Part shown: positions 35,807-45,687 of the stretch, one piece after another
Numbering within the stretch: position 1 is the stretch's first letter
Layout of the letters: each line of letters begins with the position of its first letter
Assembly: GCF_018332515.1 (NCBI RefSeq)
Contig: NZ_BOQD01000043.1
Span: 1-49,486, forward strand
Direction of reading: 5' to 3'
DNA from: Bacillus hominis
Lineage (GTDB): Bacteria; Bacillota; Bacilli; Bacillales; Bacillaceae_G
DNA: 49,486 nt
Position numbers and translations under genes: made by a program
The notes under the pieces: model-generated
Seen by the model: only the letters and a program-made list of their open reading frames with translations
Database searches by the model: none
What the model was told of the DNA's origin: nothing

Positions 35807-36637
35807 TTATTTTTCTTGTTTTTGACCGATCCATTTTTCATATAATTTATCGTATTCTCCATTAGCTTTCATATCTTTTAATAAACTATTAATCTCTTTT
35901 GTTAAATCCTCTGCACCCTTTTGCACTGCAATTCCGTATGGTTCATCCGTAAAAATTTTCCCTACAACTTCATAATTAGCATCTTGTTTTGCCATTCCGT
36001 AAAGAATTGCATTATCTGTCGTTAAAACATCACCTTTCCCCGCTTTTAACGCTGTAAATGCCTCACTATAATTTTCAAATTCTAATACAGTCGCTTCTGG
36101 TGACTTTTGACGAATGTTATTTGTAGATGTTGAGCCCTTTACAGCTAATACTTTCACACCTTGTTTTATATCATCAATACTCTTAATATTGCTTCCTTTT
36201 TTCACAAGTAACGATTGCCCTGCTTTAAAATATACATCTGAAAAATCAACTTCTTTTTTACGTTCTTCCGTAATTGTCATTGTTGCGATAATTGCATCAA
36301 TATCTCCATTTTTCAGTAGTGGAATACGCGTTTTAGACGTTACTTCTTTTAATTCTAATTTCTTTTCATCTCCAAGGATTTTTTTCGCAAGCGCCTTTGC
36401 GATATCAACATCAAATCCTTCTACCTGACCTGTTGAAGGATTTTTCAATCCAAATAAGTTCGTATCATTCTTCACCCCGACTACTAGTTTCCCGCGCTTT
36501 TTAATTTGCTCAACAGCCCCGCCTTGCTTCGTATTCGTTTCCTTCGCCTCATCTTTTTTACTTCCGCACCCGGCAACGACAAGTACGAATAAACATGAGA
36601 ATACAATTAAGGTAAACAACTTTTTCATTTTAAGCAT
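35807..36637 (-). CDS. glnH: Amino acid ABC transporter substrate-binding lipoprotein
   Basis: A 276-residue family 3 solute-binding protein with a lipobox (VVAGC) after its signal peptide. Typical motifs: RGKLVVGVKNDTNLFGLKN, GFDVDIAKALAKKIL and DEPYGIAVQKG. GGAGG lies seven bases before the ATG at 36637. It captures a polar amino acid, probably glutamine or a relative, at the outer face of the membrane. Confidence 0.9.
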   Translation of the reverse strand: MLKMKKLFTLIVFSCLFVLVVAGCGSKKDEAKETNTKQGGAVEQIKKRGKLVVGVKNDTNLFGLKNPSTGQVEGFDVDIAKALAKKILGDEKKLELKEVTSKTRIPLLKNGDIDAIIATMTITEERKKEVDFSDVYFKAGQSLLVKKGSNIKSIDDIKQGVKVLAVKGSTSTNNIRQKSPEATVLEFENYSEAFTALKAGKGDVLTTDNAILYGMAKQDANYEVVGKIFTDEPYGIAVQKGAEDLTKEINSLLKDMKANGEYDKLYEKWIGQKQEK

Positions 36638-36649
36638 GAAATTCCTCCT

Positions 36650-37381
36650 TTAATGGTTTAACACCCGACTTAAAAACAAACGAGCTCTTTCTTGTTCAGG
36701 ATTCGCAAAGAATTGTGCTGGTGTTGTATCTTCAATAATTTGACCTTCATCCATAAATAAAATCCTATCTGCTACTTCACGTGCAAATCCCATCTCATGT
36801 GTGACGACAACCATCGTCATGCCTTCTTTGGCTAATGCTTTCATAACATCAAGTACTTCTCCGATCATCTCTGGATCAAGAGCAGACGTAGGCTCATCGA
36901 ATAGCATAATTTCCGGCTGCATTGCGAGTCCCCTAGCAATCGCTACCCTTTGCTGTTGTCCACCAGATAATTGATGCGGATATACACTAGCCTTCTCCGG
37001 AATTCCTACTTTCTCTAAATAAAACATCGCTGTTTTCTCAGCTTCCTCTTTTGAAACTTTATTTACTTTAATCGGTGCTAGTGTAATATTTTGAAGAACC
37101 GTTTTATGTGGATATAAATAAAAATGTTGAAAGACCATCCCGATATTTCGGCGTAATTCATTCATATTTGATTTCGCATTGTGTACCTCCGTATTTTGTA
37201 CAATTAACTCTCCATCTGTAATGGTCTCTAACTGATTTATACACCGAAGCAACGTGCTTTTTCCTGATCCTGAAGGCCCAACAACTACTACTACTTCACC
37301 TTTTTTCATTTGCACATTAATATCTTTTAAAACTTGAAAGTTACCATAATATTTATTTACATTACGAAACTCTATCAACAT
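36650..37381 (-). CDS. glnQ: Amino acid ABC transporter ATP-binding protein
   Basis: A 243-residue ATPase: Walker [15 protein letters not shown]-loop, signature [14 protein letters not shown], Walker [16 protein letters not shown] and switch His in VVVTHEM. The start at 37381 is chosen because GGGGGGAG precedes it and the family begins MIEFRNVNK-like; the longer frame upstream of it is not conserved coding. It is the first gene of the operon, just downstream of the terminator of the preceding symporter gene. Confidence 0.93.
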   Translation of the reverse strand: MLIEFRNVNKYYGNFQVLKDINVQMKKGEVVVVVGPSGSGKSTLLRCINQLETITDGELIVQNTEVHNAKSNMNELRRNIGMVFQHFYLYPHKTVLQNITLAPIKVNKVSKEEAEKTAMFYLEKVGIPEKASVYPHQLSGGQQQRVAIARGLAMQPEIMLFDEPTSALDPEMIGEVLDVMKALAKEGMTMVVVTHEMGFAREVADRILFMDEGQIIEDTTPAQFFANPEQERARLFLSRVLNH

Positions 37382-37468
37382 ACTCCCCCCTTCCACTAAC
37401 AAAGCATGTACATTCTTTTTATATTCAAAAATAGGCAAAAAAATAACTTTCAGCCTCATTTTTCCCAT

Positions 37469-37501
37469 AAAAAAAGCAAAGGGATTTTCCCTTTGCTTTT
37501 T
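37469..37501 (-). terminator. Intrinsic terminator of the Na/alanine symporter gene
   Basis: AAAAGCAAAGGGA pairs with TCCCTTTGCTTTT, 14 bases after the stop. Confidence 0.88.
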
Positions 37502-37514
37502 CATTTCTATTCTA

Positions 37515-38975
37515 TTAAGATACTTCTTCTTTCTTATCTTTTCCGTATTCATGCTCCCAGAAATCTGCATTTTTAATTCCTAACGACTGCGGATCGAATA
37601 CTGGATCTTTTCCTTCTTTTTTCTGCTTTTCATAATCCTTTAATGCGATCAATGCCGGTTTTTGTAATAATAGAATCGCAATAATGTTCACCCATGCCAT
37701 AATTCCTACACCAATATCTCCTAAAGCCCATGCTGTTGCTGCTGTTTTTACACAACCGTAGAATACAACTCCTAAGAATACAAACTTTAGTACGATAGAC
37801 ATCCAAGGACGGTCTTTATCACGATTTAAGTAAGCTATATTCGTTTCTGCAATGTAGTAATAAGCCATAATTGTTGTAAATGCGAAGAATAGTAGAGAGA
37901 TTGCGACGAAACCGTTTCCAAATCCAGGGAAAACAGATTCTACCGCTGCCTGTGTATAACCAGGACCTGGCTGTGCACCATTTAATTTATTGACGATAAA
38001 GTTTTTTCCGCTTGCATCAAATACGTTATACATGCCTGTAATAATCATCATAAATGCTGTTGCTGAACAAACAAATAATGTATCAATGTAAACGGAAAAT
38101 GCTTGTACTAACCCTTGTTTAGCTGGATGCGATACTTCAGCAGCTGCCGCCGCATGGGCCCCAGTTCCTTGCCCTGCTTCATTTGAATAAATACCACGTT
38201 TTACACCCCAAGAGATTGCTAAACCGATAATTCCACCAAAAGCTGCTTCTAGTGCAAATGCACTTTTTATAATTAACATGAAAGCATCTGGTAATTTTTC
38301 AATATTCATAGCGACAATTACACAAGCTACTAAAATATAGCCAAGTGCCATAAATGGAACTACAACTTGCGCTACGTTAACAATTCGCTTAACTCCACCA
38401 AAAATAATAAGTGCTAATGCCGCTACTAATACCGCTCCGGATACAGAAGTATTAATGCCAAAAGCTGTTTCTAAACTTACAGCAATACTATTTGCTTGAA
38501 CACCCGGTAACAGCATCCCCGTCGCAAGAATCGTTGCTGCGACGAACACCAATGCGTACCATTTAACCCCTAGTCCTTTTTCAATGTAATAAGCCGGACC
38601 ACCGCGGAATTGTCCTTGATGCTTCGTCTTATATATTTGTGCAAGTGTCGATTCTACATAAGCAGAACCTGCTCCTAGAAAAGCTACCGCCCACATCCAA
38701 AAGACAGCTCCTGGACCACCAAATGCAACAGCTGTTGCAACACCGGCAATATTTCCCGTTCCAACGCGCCCTGATAATGAAAGTGCTAACGCTTGGAATG
38801 AGGAAACACCAGCATCAGACTTTTCTCCTTGAAATGTAAGTTTCACCATTTCTCCTACATGTCTTACTTGTAAAAACCTCGTTCGAATGGAAAAATATAA
38901 GCCTACTCCTAAACATAAATAGACAAGTGCGGGACTCCAAACAATATTATTTATCCAACTTACGATAGCTTCCAA
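37515..38975 (-). CDS. Sodium:alanine (glycine) symporter, AGCS family
   Basis: A 486-residue transporter with about eleven helices. Family motifs: [30 protein letters not shown] near residue 67 and [19 protein letters not shown] in the middle. It takes up alanine or glycine with Na+. The start is TTG, with GGAGGGGGA close upstream. It is monocistronic. The C-terminus is long and charged ([17 protein letters not shown]). Confidence 0.93.
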   Translation of the reverse strand: MEAIVSWINNIVWSPALVYLCLGVGLYFSIRTRFLQVRHVGEMVKLTFQGEKSDAGVSSFQALALSLSGRVGTGNIAGVATAVAFGGPGAVFWMWAVAFLGAGSAYVESTLAQIYKTKHQGQFRGGPAYYIEKGLGVKWYALVFVAATILATGMLLPGVQANSIAVSLETAFGINTSVSGAVLVAALALIIFGGVKRIVNVAQVVVPFMALGYILVACVIVAMNIEKLPDAFMLIIKSAFALEAAFGGIIGLAISWGVKRGIYSNEAGQGTGAHAAAAAEVSHPAKQGLVQAFSVYIDTLFVCSATAFMMIITGMYNVFDASGKNFIVNKLNGAQPGPGYTQAAVESVFPGFGNGFVAISLLFFAFTTIMAYYYIAETNIAYLNRDKDRPWMSIVLKFVFLGVVFYGCVKTAATAWALGDIGVGIMAWVNIIAILLLQKPALIALKDYEKQKKEGKDPVFDPQSLGIKNADFWEHEYGKDKKEEVS

Positions 38976-39088
38976 CTTTCCCCCTCCTTCTTTATAAAGA
39001 ATATTCAGAATATATATAAAATTATAAGTGTATACCGAATCTATAACAATATTATTTTAATAAAGTAAACATATTTTTGTATAAAAAA

Positions 39089-39119
39089 ACAAAGTATACA
39101 TTTATTTTGTATACTTTGT
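39089..39119 (-). terminator. Intrinsic terminator of the phosphotransferase gene
   Basis: ACAAAGTATAC pairs with GTATACTTTGT, with a T run on the minus strand, 16 bases after the stop. Confidence 0.85.
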
Positions 39120-39134
39120 CTCGATCTGGATGTA

Positions 39135-40106
39135 TTATATATTCACAATTGCTTCCTTCTTTATAATTCTTTCATAGAGTTGTTCTGCTAATTCTCGAAA
39201 ATGATCTGGCATATCTTTCCCTTTAAACTTCTTTTGAAGCGTACCGTATAGGCCTATATCACGTAAACGTAAAAATAACGGTAACGATTCATACCAACTA
39301 TCCGCTAGCCTGTGCTCATATTCATAACCTTTTCGTAACACTTGTAACTGTTTACAAGCAAATTTCGTCTTCTCTTCTGTAGTCCACGGTATAAATAGCA
39401 CAGAGTAATAAAGAACCATTGCCAAATCATGAATGAAGTAATTATATGTCGCATCATCAAAATCAAAGATTGTAAGCTCTTCTCCATCATAATGAAAATT
39501 ACCAGGATGAATATCACCATGCATAAGACCGAACGTTTCCTTTTCGATTGGCAGGACCTTTATTTCATCCATTAACACAGTAGCAATCTCTTTCACTTTC
39601 TCATCTTCTAATTCATTAACAATGCTACTTTCGTCCTCTTCCCACGTATCACGGTAGTCTGTTTTAGGATAATCCATTGTAAGGCGATGCAGTTGTCCAA
39701 TCGCTTTTCCCCAAGCTTCAAAGAAAGGATCTCCCCAATAAGGCGATTCATCTCCTTTTACTTGCTCACCTTTTGCATATGTAAATAAAGACGCAAAAAA
39801 GAAAGTGCCATCTTCCGCTCCGATTTCTTCTACAAGATTTTGAGATATTGAATTACGAGGTCCCGCCACTTTCGCCCCATGCTCCGCAACATACCGTAAA
39901 AAATCTAGTTCAGCCTCTACCTCTTTTTTAGAGCGATGAGAAGAATGAGTTAATCGTAATACGTAATCTCCATTATTTTTATCCTTCGCCTTAAAAATAT
40001 AATTCTCAAAATCACCAAGTGGTTTTTCTTCCACTGTTACATTAAATATCTTTGCAGCTTCTGCTAAAATCTCATTTGTAAAAACTCGTTCCACAGCTAT
40101 TTCCAT
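39135..40106 (-). CDS. APH/ChoK-type phosphotransferase
   Basis: A 323-residue protein with the aminoglycoside/choline/homoserine kinase fold. It has the catalytic loop LMHGDIHPGNFHYD (Asp and Asn near residues 196-201), then the metal-binding LTIFDFDDATYNY. The N-lobe shows YVLRLTHSSHR, with the ATP-binding region. Its substrate is not evident: choline, an amino sugar, or a spore-coat type protein substrate are all possible. The same-strand neighbour upstream is a CPBP protease, 29 bases away, so they may form an operon. Confidence 0.85.
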   Translation of the reverse strand: MEIAVERVFTNEILAEAAKIFNVTVEEKPLGDFENYIFKAKDKNNGDYVLRLTHSSHRSKKEVEAELDFLRYVAEHGAKVAGPRNSISQNLVEEIGAEDGTFFFASLFTYAKGEQVKGDESPYWGDPFFEAWGKAIGQLHRLTMDYPKTDYRDTWEEDESSIVNELEDEKVKEIATVLMDEIKVLPIEKETFGLMHGDIHPGNFHYDGEELTIFDFDDATYNYFIHDLAMVLYYSVLFIPWTTEEKTKFACKQLQVLRKGYEYEHRLADSWYESLPLFLRLRDIGLYGTLQKKFKGKDMPDHFRELAEQLYERIIKKEAIVNI

Positions 40107-40135
40107 ATTTATTCCCTCCTATATGTACCCTCTAA

Positions 40136-40822
40136 TTAATTCGACATGAATGTGAGAAGTACTGCTATGAAATTGAATAATGCGTGGGCAATCATAGCCG
40201 ATAAAATAGAATTTGTTTTCTCATATAACCACGCAAATACTACTCCGCTTAAAAAATTCACCGGTAATGTGTTATATGTGGGAATATGAACAACTGTAAA
40301 TATTATTGAACTTATAAGCACACCGCCCCATATGCCATATCTATCTCGAAAAAACGTATAAAAAACACCGCGATATAAAATCTCTTCATATATTGGTGAT
40401 ATAACCGCCGCTCCAATTACCGCGATACAAAATGAATATATTGATTTATCCTTTTGGACCGTATCCGTTTTACTATTTTCAAAGGAAATACCCATTTTCT
40501 CCATTATCATTAATACACCAATACTAACTACAATCAAAGAAATAACCGCTACAAATGTCCACAAGAAATCTTTCCATGAAAGCTTCCTAATTCCAATATC
40601 TTTCCACGACAGTTTATATCTTTTTATGCAAAAAAGATAAACTACAAACGTAAATATCACTGCCATTATAAGCCCCATTAATACTCCAGCATATAATGAG
40701 TTCCCTATTATTTTTAAAGCATAATCATAAAAAAGAGATTCAATCATTACTGGTACAATCAGAAATACGAAAACAAATAAATATAAAATTTCTTTCCATC
40801 CCCACATATATTTTAAAGTCAT
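40136..40822 (-). CDS. CPBP (Abi/CAAX-type) intramembrane protease
   Basis: A 228-residue membrane protein with about six helices and the CPBP motifs: EEILYRGVFYTFFRDRYG with the catalytic Glu pair, SIIFTVVHIP with a conserved His, and MIAHALFN. Members act in processing prenylated proteins, bacteriocin self-immunity or membrane anchoring; which applies here is unknown. It lies next to the phosphotransferase gene. Confidence 0.88.
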   Translation of the reverse strand: MTLKYMWGWKEILYLFVFVFLIVPVMIESLFYDYALKIIGNSLYAGVLMGLIMAVIFTFVVYLFCIKRYKLSWKDIGIRKLSWKDFLWTFVAVISLIVVSIGVLMIMEKMGISFENSKTDTVQKDKSIYSFCIAVIGAAVISPIYEEILYRGVFYTFFRDRYGIWGGVLISSIIFTVVHIPTYNTLPVNFLSGVVFAWLYEKTNSILSAMIAHALFNFIAVLLTFMSN

Positions 40823-40970
40823 CTACACCATCCCCTATACCCTATTTTCTTTAGTATAAAAGATGACGTAACGTAACTTTCAAGCTACTTTTTCAAATAA
40901 TCCAAGCATAAATTTCTCATAAAAAGAAAAAATTAACAGAAGTGACTTTATTCTAAAAGAGGTGGAAATT

Positions 40971-41434
40971 ATGACAGAGCGAGAAGATAAACAAGAAAAC
41001 AATAACAAGAAGCATATGTTTCCATCACTTCCCGAAAACATTAATTACATCGATAACAAGCTCTGCCATTCTGATGATATAAAAAAATTAGATGTTCCTT
41101 TTCAAAACGGAAAAGGCACGATCTTATATATCGAATCTTTAGCAGACCCAAATTTAATTCATCAATTAGCTCTTGAAGCACCGAGCGATAATCTTTATAC
41201 AATGGGCGAAAGAAAAAACTACAAAAGGAATTATCTAAGCTACTCACAAAAGAAGCAAAACGCATAACAAAAAAATTACAAAAAGCAAATTGTGATGCTT
41301 TCGGTATCGGAAGATATCTTATCGCCTATTCCCCTGATTTATGGAAGAAAAAAAATTGGAATAAAGATTATGCAAAAGTGAAGTTTAAACCTGAAGTAGA
41401 AGTGGATATTTTGTATAGCGGTGTCTTAAAGTAA
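40971..41434 (+). pseudogene. Scar of a deleted spore germinant-receptor operon (gerA-type A-C fusion)
   Basis: The frame from the ATG at 40971 (AGAGGTGG before it) encodes about 85 residues like the N-terminus of a GerA-family A subunit (FPSLPENINYIDNKL, GKGTILYIESLADPNLIHQL). Near 41205 it passes into another frame that reads KLQKELSKLLTKEAKRI, then CDAFGIGRYL, YSPDLWKKKNW and VKFKPEVEVDILYSGVLK with a stop at 41432-41434. That is the C-terminus of a Ger(x)C lipoprotein. The rest of A, all of B and most of C are missing, and the fusion is out of frame. A functional receptor cannot be made. Confidence 0.85.
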
Positions 41435-41468
41435 AAGGTTGTATGCCTCGTGGGCATACAACCTTTTT
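41433..41468. terminator. Intrinsic terminator between the ger remnant and treA
   Basis: AAAAGGTTGTATGCC pairs with GGGCATACAACCTTTT, with a T run on one side and an A run on the other. It serves the ger remnant on the plus strand and probably was the treA terminator on the minus strand. Confidence 0.88.
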
Positions 41469-41521
41469 ATCCCGCATTAACGGGCAGTAAGACCCCCTAC
41501 TGATTAAAAGTTTCACTTTAT
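41466..41521 (+). repeat. bcr1-type repeat, copy G (56 bp, minimal)
   Basis: TTTATCCCGCATTAACGGG then GCAGTAAGACCCCC joined directly to TACTGATTAAAAG and TTTCACTTTAT. The whole middle is lost, apparently between runs of C. The right TTTAT holds the treA stop codon. Confidence 0.85.
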
Positions 41522-43179
41522 TTCGTACATCGATATACAATCGACTCATACGGTCTTAATATAAGATTGTTTATATCCGTACTCGAATCTTTATAATTTG
41601 ATAATAAAACTTCTTGCTTCATCTCATCTAATTGAACATCTTCTGGTATAGAGTAAGCAACTTCTTCTCCATAGAAGTTACTTACAACAAGTAATACTTC
41701 ATTCTTTACAGTACGTGTATATGCCCAAATCTTAGGGTGATTCCCATTTAAAACATCATATTTCCCTTCTGTAATGACATCGTATTTTTTTCTAAGTTCA
41801 ATTAACTTTTTATAATGGTAAAATACAGACTCTCTATCTTCTAATGCCTTCTCTACGTTTATTTCTTTAAAGTTTTCAGCCACTGAAATCCAAGGTGTAC
41901 TTGTTGTAAAACCACTATTTACCTCTTCATTCCACTGCATCGGAGTACGGGAGTTGTCACGAGATTTTTGTTTTAAAATCCCGATAATCTCTTCTTTTGA
42001 TAATCCTTCTTCTAGCTTTATATCGTATATATTTAACGATTCCACATCGCGATACTGCTCGATGGATTCGAATTTAGGATTTGTCATACCAATTTCTTCG
42101 CCTTGATAAATGTAAGGTGTGCCCTGCAACATATGCATAGCTGTCGCTAACATTTTAGCAGATTCATTTCGGTACTTCTCATCATTTCCAAAACGTGAAA
42201 CAATACGAGGCTGGTCATGATTACACCAAAATAACGCATTCCATCCTCCGCCCTTTTGCATTTCAATTTGCCAACTAGACATAATTTCTTTTAATTTAAT
42301 GAAATCAAAATCAGCTTTCGTCCACTTATCACCATTTGGATAATCTACCTTTAAATGATGGAAACTAAACGTCATGCTTAATTCATTACGCTCAGGGTTT
42401 GAATATTTAATACAATTATCAATTGTCGTAGATGACATTTCTCCAACTGTAATCACATCTTTCCCTTCAAAAACATTTCGGTTCATCTCTTGTAAATATT
42501 CATGGACACGTGGACCATCCGTATAATATTTACGCCCATCACTTGTAGCCGTGCTTCCTTCATCACTTAAAAACCTTTGATCCTTTGAAATTAAATTAAT
42601 AACATCAAGACGGAATCCTTTTACACCTTTATCAAGCCAAAAGCGCATCATATCGTATACTTCTTCACGAAGCTTTTCATTTTCCCAATTTAAATCTGCT
42701 TGTGTCTCATCAAATAGATGTAAAAAATATTGTCCTGTCTTCTCATCATACTTCCAAGCCGGTCCACCAAACTTAGACTGCCAATTATTCTTTTCATCAC
42801 GCCAAATGTAATACTCACGATACGGGCTATTTTTATCTTGACTCGCTTCTTTAAACCATTTATGCTCTGTTGAACTGTGATTTACAACAATATCAAGCAT
42901 AATCTCAATATTACGTGCCTTCGCTTCTTCTAAAAGTTCTTCAAACTCTTCCATCGTTCCGTAAGATGGATCTATACAATAATAATCACTTACATCATAA
43001 CCATTATCATTTTGTGGTGATTGGTATATTGGTGTTAACCAAATATAATCCACTCCGAGTTCCTTTAAATAATCTAATTTCTCTGTAACTCCCTTTATAT
43101 CACCGGTTTCTTTATTATAGTAACTATTAAAGCTCTTCGGATAAATTTGATAAACTACATTTTTATGCCAATCTTTCAT
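41518..43179 (-). CDS. treA: Trehalose-6-phosphate hydrolase (phospho-alpha-(1,1)-glucosidase)
   Basis: GH13 enzyme of 553 residues splitting trehalose 6-phosphate into glucose and glucose 6-phosphate. GH13 motifs: DIVVNHSS, GFRLDVINLIS with the nucleophile Asp, TVGEMSS with the acid Glu, and NHDQPRIVSRFG. Sequence alone also allows an oligo-1,6-glucosidase; the operon with treP and treR decides. AGGAGGAAA precedes the ATG, 13 bases after treP. The stop TAA (41518-41520) lies inside the ATAAA flank of bcr1 copy G. Confidence 0.93.
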   Translation of the reverse strand: MKDWHKNVVYQIYPKSFNSYYNKETGDIKGVTEKLDYLKELGVDYIWLTPIYQSPQNDNGYDVSDYYCIDPSYGTMEEFEELLEEAKARNIEIMLDIVVNHSSTEHKWFKEASQDKNSPYREYYIWRDEKNNWQSKFGGPAWKYDEKTGQYFLHLFDETQADLNWENEKLREEVYDMMRFWLDKGVKGFRLDVINLISKDQRFLSDEGSTATSDGRKYYTDGPRVHEYLQEMNRNVFEGKDVITVGEMSSTTIDNCIKYSNPERNELSMTFSFHHLKVDYPNGDKWTKADFDFIKLKEIMSSWQIEMQKGGGWNALFWCNHDQPRIVSRFGNDEKYRNESAKMLATAMHMLQGTPYIYQGEEIGMTNPKFESIEQYRDVESLNIYDIKLEEGLSKEEIIGILKQKSRDNSRTPMQWNEEVNSGFTTSTPWISVAENFKEINVEKALEDRESVFYHYKKLIELRKKYDVITEGKYDVLNGNHPKIWAYTRTVKNEVLLVVSNFYGEEVAYSIPEDVQLDEMKQEVLLSNYKDSSTDINNLILRPYESIVYRCTK

Positions 43180-43192
43180 GCTTAATTTCCTC

Positions 43193-44620
43193 CTACTTTT
43201 GTTTTACTCGTTTCGCAAATAACCATGTTAATGTAAATGGAATTACTACTGCGATTATCATTCCTACAATAAACATTGGAATCGATTTCGGAATGATAGA
43301 AATGAATGCTGGCAATCCGCCAATTCCGATAGCCGGTGCTAATACACCGTTTAATGTAATAAATATCGCTGCCACAGCAGATCCTATAATCGCTGCATAG
43401 AACGGGAATTTATTTCGTAAATTCACACCAAACATCGCTGGTTCTGTAATACCGAAGTACGCTGAAATCGCTGATGTTGATGCCATACTTTTATCATTTT
43501 GATTTTTTGAAATCCAGAACATTGCAAGTGCCGCACTACCTTGTGCGATATTTGAAAGAGCAATCATCGGCCAAATAAATGTACCGCCGTGTTGTGCAAT
43601 TAACTGTAAATCGATCGCAATAAACATATGATGCATACCTGTAATTACTAACGGTGCATATAATGCTCCGAATAATACTGCTCCAAGTACTGGTACTGTT
43701 TCATATACTCCTACTAATCCAGCCGTTAATAAGTCTCCAATATGACGTGTAACTGGACCGATAATTCCTAAAGCTAACACTCCTGTTACTACAATCGTTG
43801 TAATTGGTACAACTAATAATTGAATTGCATTTGGTACATGTTTCTTTAAAAAAATTTCAACTTTACTTAATACGAATGCCGCTACTAAAACTGGTAAAAT
43901 TTGACCTTGATATCCAACCTTTTCAATTTGGAACAATCCTAAAATATTGAAGTACTCAATCTTTTGTCCCTCTAAACCAGTTGCTGCTTTTCCATAATCC
44001 CAAGCGTTTAATAAGGCAGGATGCACAAGCATTAATCCCATTACGATTCCTAATATCGGACTACCACCAAAACGCTTCGTCGCTGACCAGCCAACAAGTG
44101 CTGGTAAGAATACAAATGCTGTATTCGCCATCATATTAATTAAATCCCATAGTCCACCTAAGTTCGGATAAACATCTAATAAATTTTTACCATCAAAAAA
44201 TAAGTCCTTTGCCCCTAATAGATTGTTAATCCCCATTAGTAAACCAGCTGTTACGATCGCTGGTAATATCGGCATAAATACATCGGAAAATACTTTTACA
44301 AACTTTTGAGCCGGATTTAACTTTTGGTTTCCAGAATCTTTCACGTCAGCTACTGTCGATTCTTCCATACCTGCAAGCGTTATCAATTCAGCGTATACTC
44401 GATCCACATCACCTGGACCAATTACAATTTGAAATACCCCAGCGTTATGAAACGCTCCTTTCACTAATGAAACAGATTGTAATTTATCATTATCTATTTT
44501 ACTTTCATCCTTCAAAGCGATACGAAGCCTCGTTACACAATGTGCCGCTTGATCGATATTGTCTTTCCCACCAATATATTGCAGCACTTCTTCTGCTGTT
44601 TTGCGATAGTCTTTCCCCAT
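43193..44620 (-). CDS. treP: PTS trehalose-specific EIIBC component
   Basis: A 475-residue phosphotransferase-system permease. The EIIB domain is at the N-terminus with the phosphorylated Cys in DQAAHCVTRLRIAL, near residue 28; the EIIC membrane domain follows from about residue 105 (VMPILPAIVTAGLLMGINN, ITGMHHMFIAIDLQL, TEPAMFGVNLR). No EIIA domain is present, so phosphate must come from another EIIA, as known for the B. subtilis system. GAGGGATGG precedes the ATG. First in the operon. Confidence 0.94.
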   Translation of the reverse strand: MGKDYRKTAEEVLQYIGGKDNIDQAAHCVTRLRIALKDESKIDNDKLQSVSLVKGAFHNAGVFQIVIGPGDVDRVYAELITLAGMEESTVADVKDSGNQKLNPAQKFVKVFSDVFMPILPAIVTAGLLMGINNLLGAKDLFFDGKNLLDVYPNLGGLWDLINMMANTAFVFLPALVGWSATKRFGGSPILGIVMGLMLVHPALLNAWDYGKAATGLEGQKIEYFNILGLFQIEKVGYQGQILPVLVAAFVLSKVEIFLKKHVPNAIQLLVVPITTIVVTGVLALGIIGPVTRHIGDLLTAGLVGVYETVPVLGAVLFGALYAPLVITGMHHMFIAIDLQLIAQHGGTFIWPMIALSNIAQGSAALAMFWISKNQNDKSMASTSAISAYFGITEPAMFGVNLRNKFPFYAAIIGSAVAAIFITLNGVLAPAIGIGGLPAFISIIPKSIPMFIVGMIIAVVIPFTLTWLFAKRVKQK

Positions 44621-44642
44621 ATTTCCATCCCTCTTTTCTTTT

Positions 44643-44657
44643 TTGATACCGTTTACA
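44643..44657 (-). promoter_or_regulatory. cre candidate in front of treP
   Basis: TTGATACCGTTTACA matches the cre consensus WTGNAANCGNWNNCW except at one position, 22 bases before the treP start. CcpA repression of trehalose uptake is expected. Confidence 0.6.
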
Positions 44658-44667
44658 CTTACATATT

Positions 44668-44708
44668 AACTCGTATATATAAGTTAGTCAACACTCGTAT
44701 ATACGAGT
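44668..44708. promoter_or_regulatory. Two tandem TreR-type operators
   Basis: AACTCGTATATATAAGTT (44668-44685) and the perfect palindrome ACTCGTATATACGAGT (44693-44708) repeat with a 25-base period between treP and treR. The position and palindromic GntR-type shape make them the likely TreR sites. Confidence 0.8.
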
Positions 44709-44723
44709 TGGTGATTTTTTTAT

Positions 44724-44763
44724 AAAAAAAAGAGATAGAACAATATTTTGTTCCATCCCTTTA
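44724..44763 (-). terminator. Intrinsic terminator of treR
   Basis: AAAGAGATAGAAC pairs with GTTCCATCCCTTT (two imperfect pairs), with a long T run on the minus strand just after the stop. Confidence 0.75.
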
Positions 44764-45471
44764 CTTTCTTCGCGCCACATCCGAAAAGTGAAAAATATCT
44801 AAACGGTGACGTGATTCCGTATATTCGAACTGACTCCCATCGTATAAATGAGTAAAGTTTTTTACAACGACAACATAGTCTGTTCCATTTAAATCTAAGT
44901 ACTTTCGGTCATCATCTGTACATGGTTGTACTTCAATTACCCTCTGTGAATAGCTAATATGTAGCCCTAATTCTTTCTCAATGTATTTATAAATCGATGC
45001 AGTTGCAATTTCTCTCGTTAATCCTGGAATATACTCCGATACAAAATGGTTTATATCTAAAATTACTTTTTCTCCATCAATATTTCGAACACGTTTAATA
45101 TGATCTATTTCCGTTTTTTCTTTCACGTTTAATAACTTTGCTACATCTTTCGTCGCTTTCATTTTCTCTATTTCCACGACTTCTGTAATACAGTAACGTC
45201 CTAAACGTTCATTTTCTTCTTGAAAACTTACAATACCACCAAAGTTAAATTCAATATTTTTGCGCTTTAATACAAAAACACCTTTTCCGTGTATTTTTTG
45301 AACATATCCACGCTCTTGCAATAAATCTACAGCTTTTCTTACAGTCCCCCGGCTTGCCTCATACTGCTTCATTAATTCCGTTTCTGATGGAATTTTGCAT
45401 CCTTCTTTTAATTGTTTATTATCAATAGACTTGCTGATTTCTGTATAAATTTGTTCATACTTACTCATCAT
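44761..45471 (-). CDS. treR: GntR-family repressor of the trehalose operon
   Basis: A 236-residue regulator: GntR winged helix (GCKIPSETELMKQYEASRGTVRKAVDLLQERG) and a UTRA ligand-binding domain (KEKTEIDHIKRVRNIDGEKV). The effector in this family is trehalose 6-phosphate. It lies upstream of treP-treA on the same strand, with its own terminator and two operator-like palindromes between. Confidence 0.92.
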   Translation of the reverse strand: MMSKYEQIYTEISKSIDNKQLKEGCKIPSETELMKQYEASRGTVRKAVDLLQERGYVQKIHGKGVFVLKRKNIEFNFGGIVSFQEENERLGRYCITEVVEIEKMKATKDVAKLLNVKEKTEIDHIKRVRNIDGEKVILDINHFVSEYIPGLTREIATASIYKYIEKELGLHISYSQRVIEVQPCTDDDRKYLDLNGTDYVVVVKNFTHLYDGSQFEYTESRHRLDIFHFSDVARRK

Positions 45472-45622
45472 CTACAATAGCCCCTTGTCACCTTCTAGTT
45501 CTATATGTATTATACCATGCTATACTCTTCTGCCAATCTCTCACTTATTTTCCAGTACAAGAAAACTATAGGTAAATATTTAGTCTCTAAAACGTATTTT
45601 TATAAATTTTTTCATATTTTTC

Positions 45623-45651
45623 TTTTCATTCAAAAAAACATGTAGTATACT
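45623..45651 (+). promoter_or_regulatory. Probable SigA promoter of the His-leader transcript
   Basis: TTTTCA and TATACT, 17 bases apart, with an AT-rich upstream stretch. The transcript would begin near 45658, 30 bases before the leader peptide start. Confidence 0.6.
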
Positions 45652-45687
45652 AACTTCAAAATCAGAGGAGAAAGGGAGCAAAGAACT

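Noticed and set aside
1784-41521. Repeats considered as CRISPR or transposon inverted ends
   Set aside because: The seven copies are scattered singly at gene ends with TTTAT flanks and no spacers, leader or transposase, so they fit bcr1-type elements.
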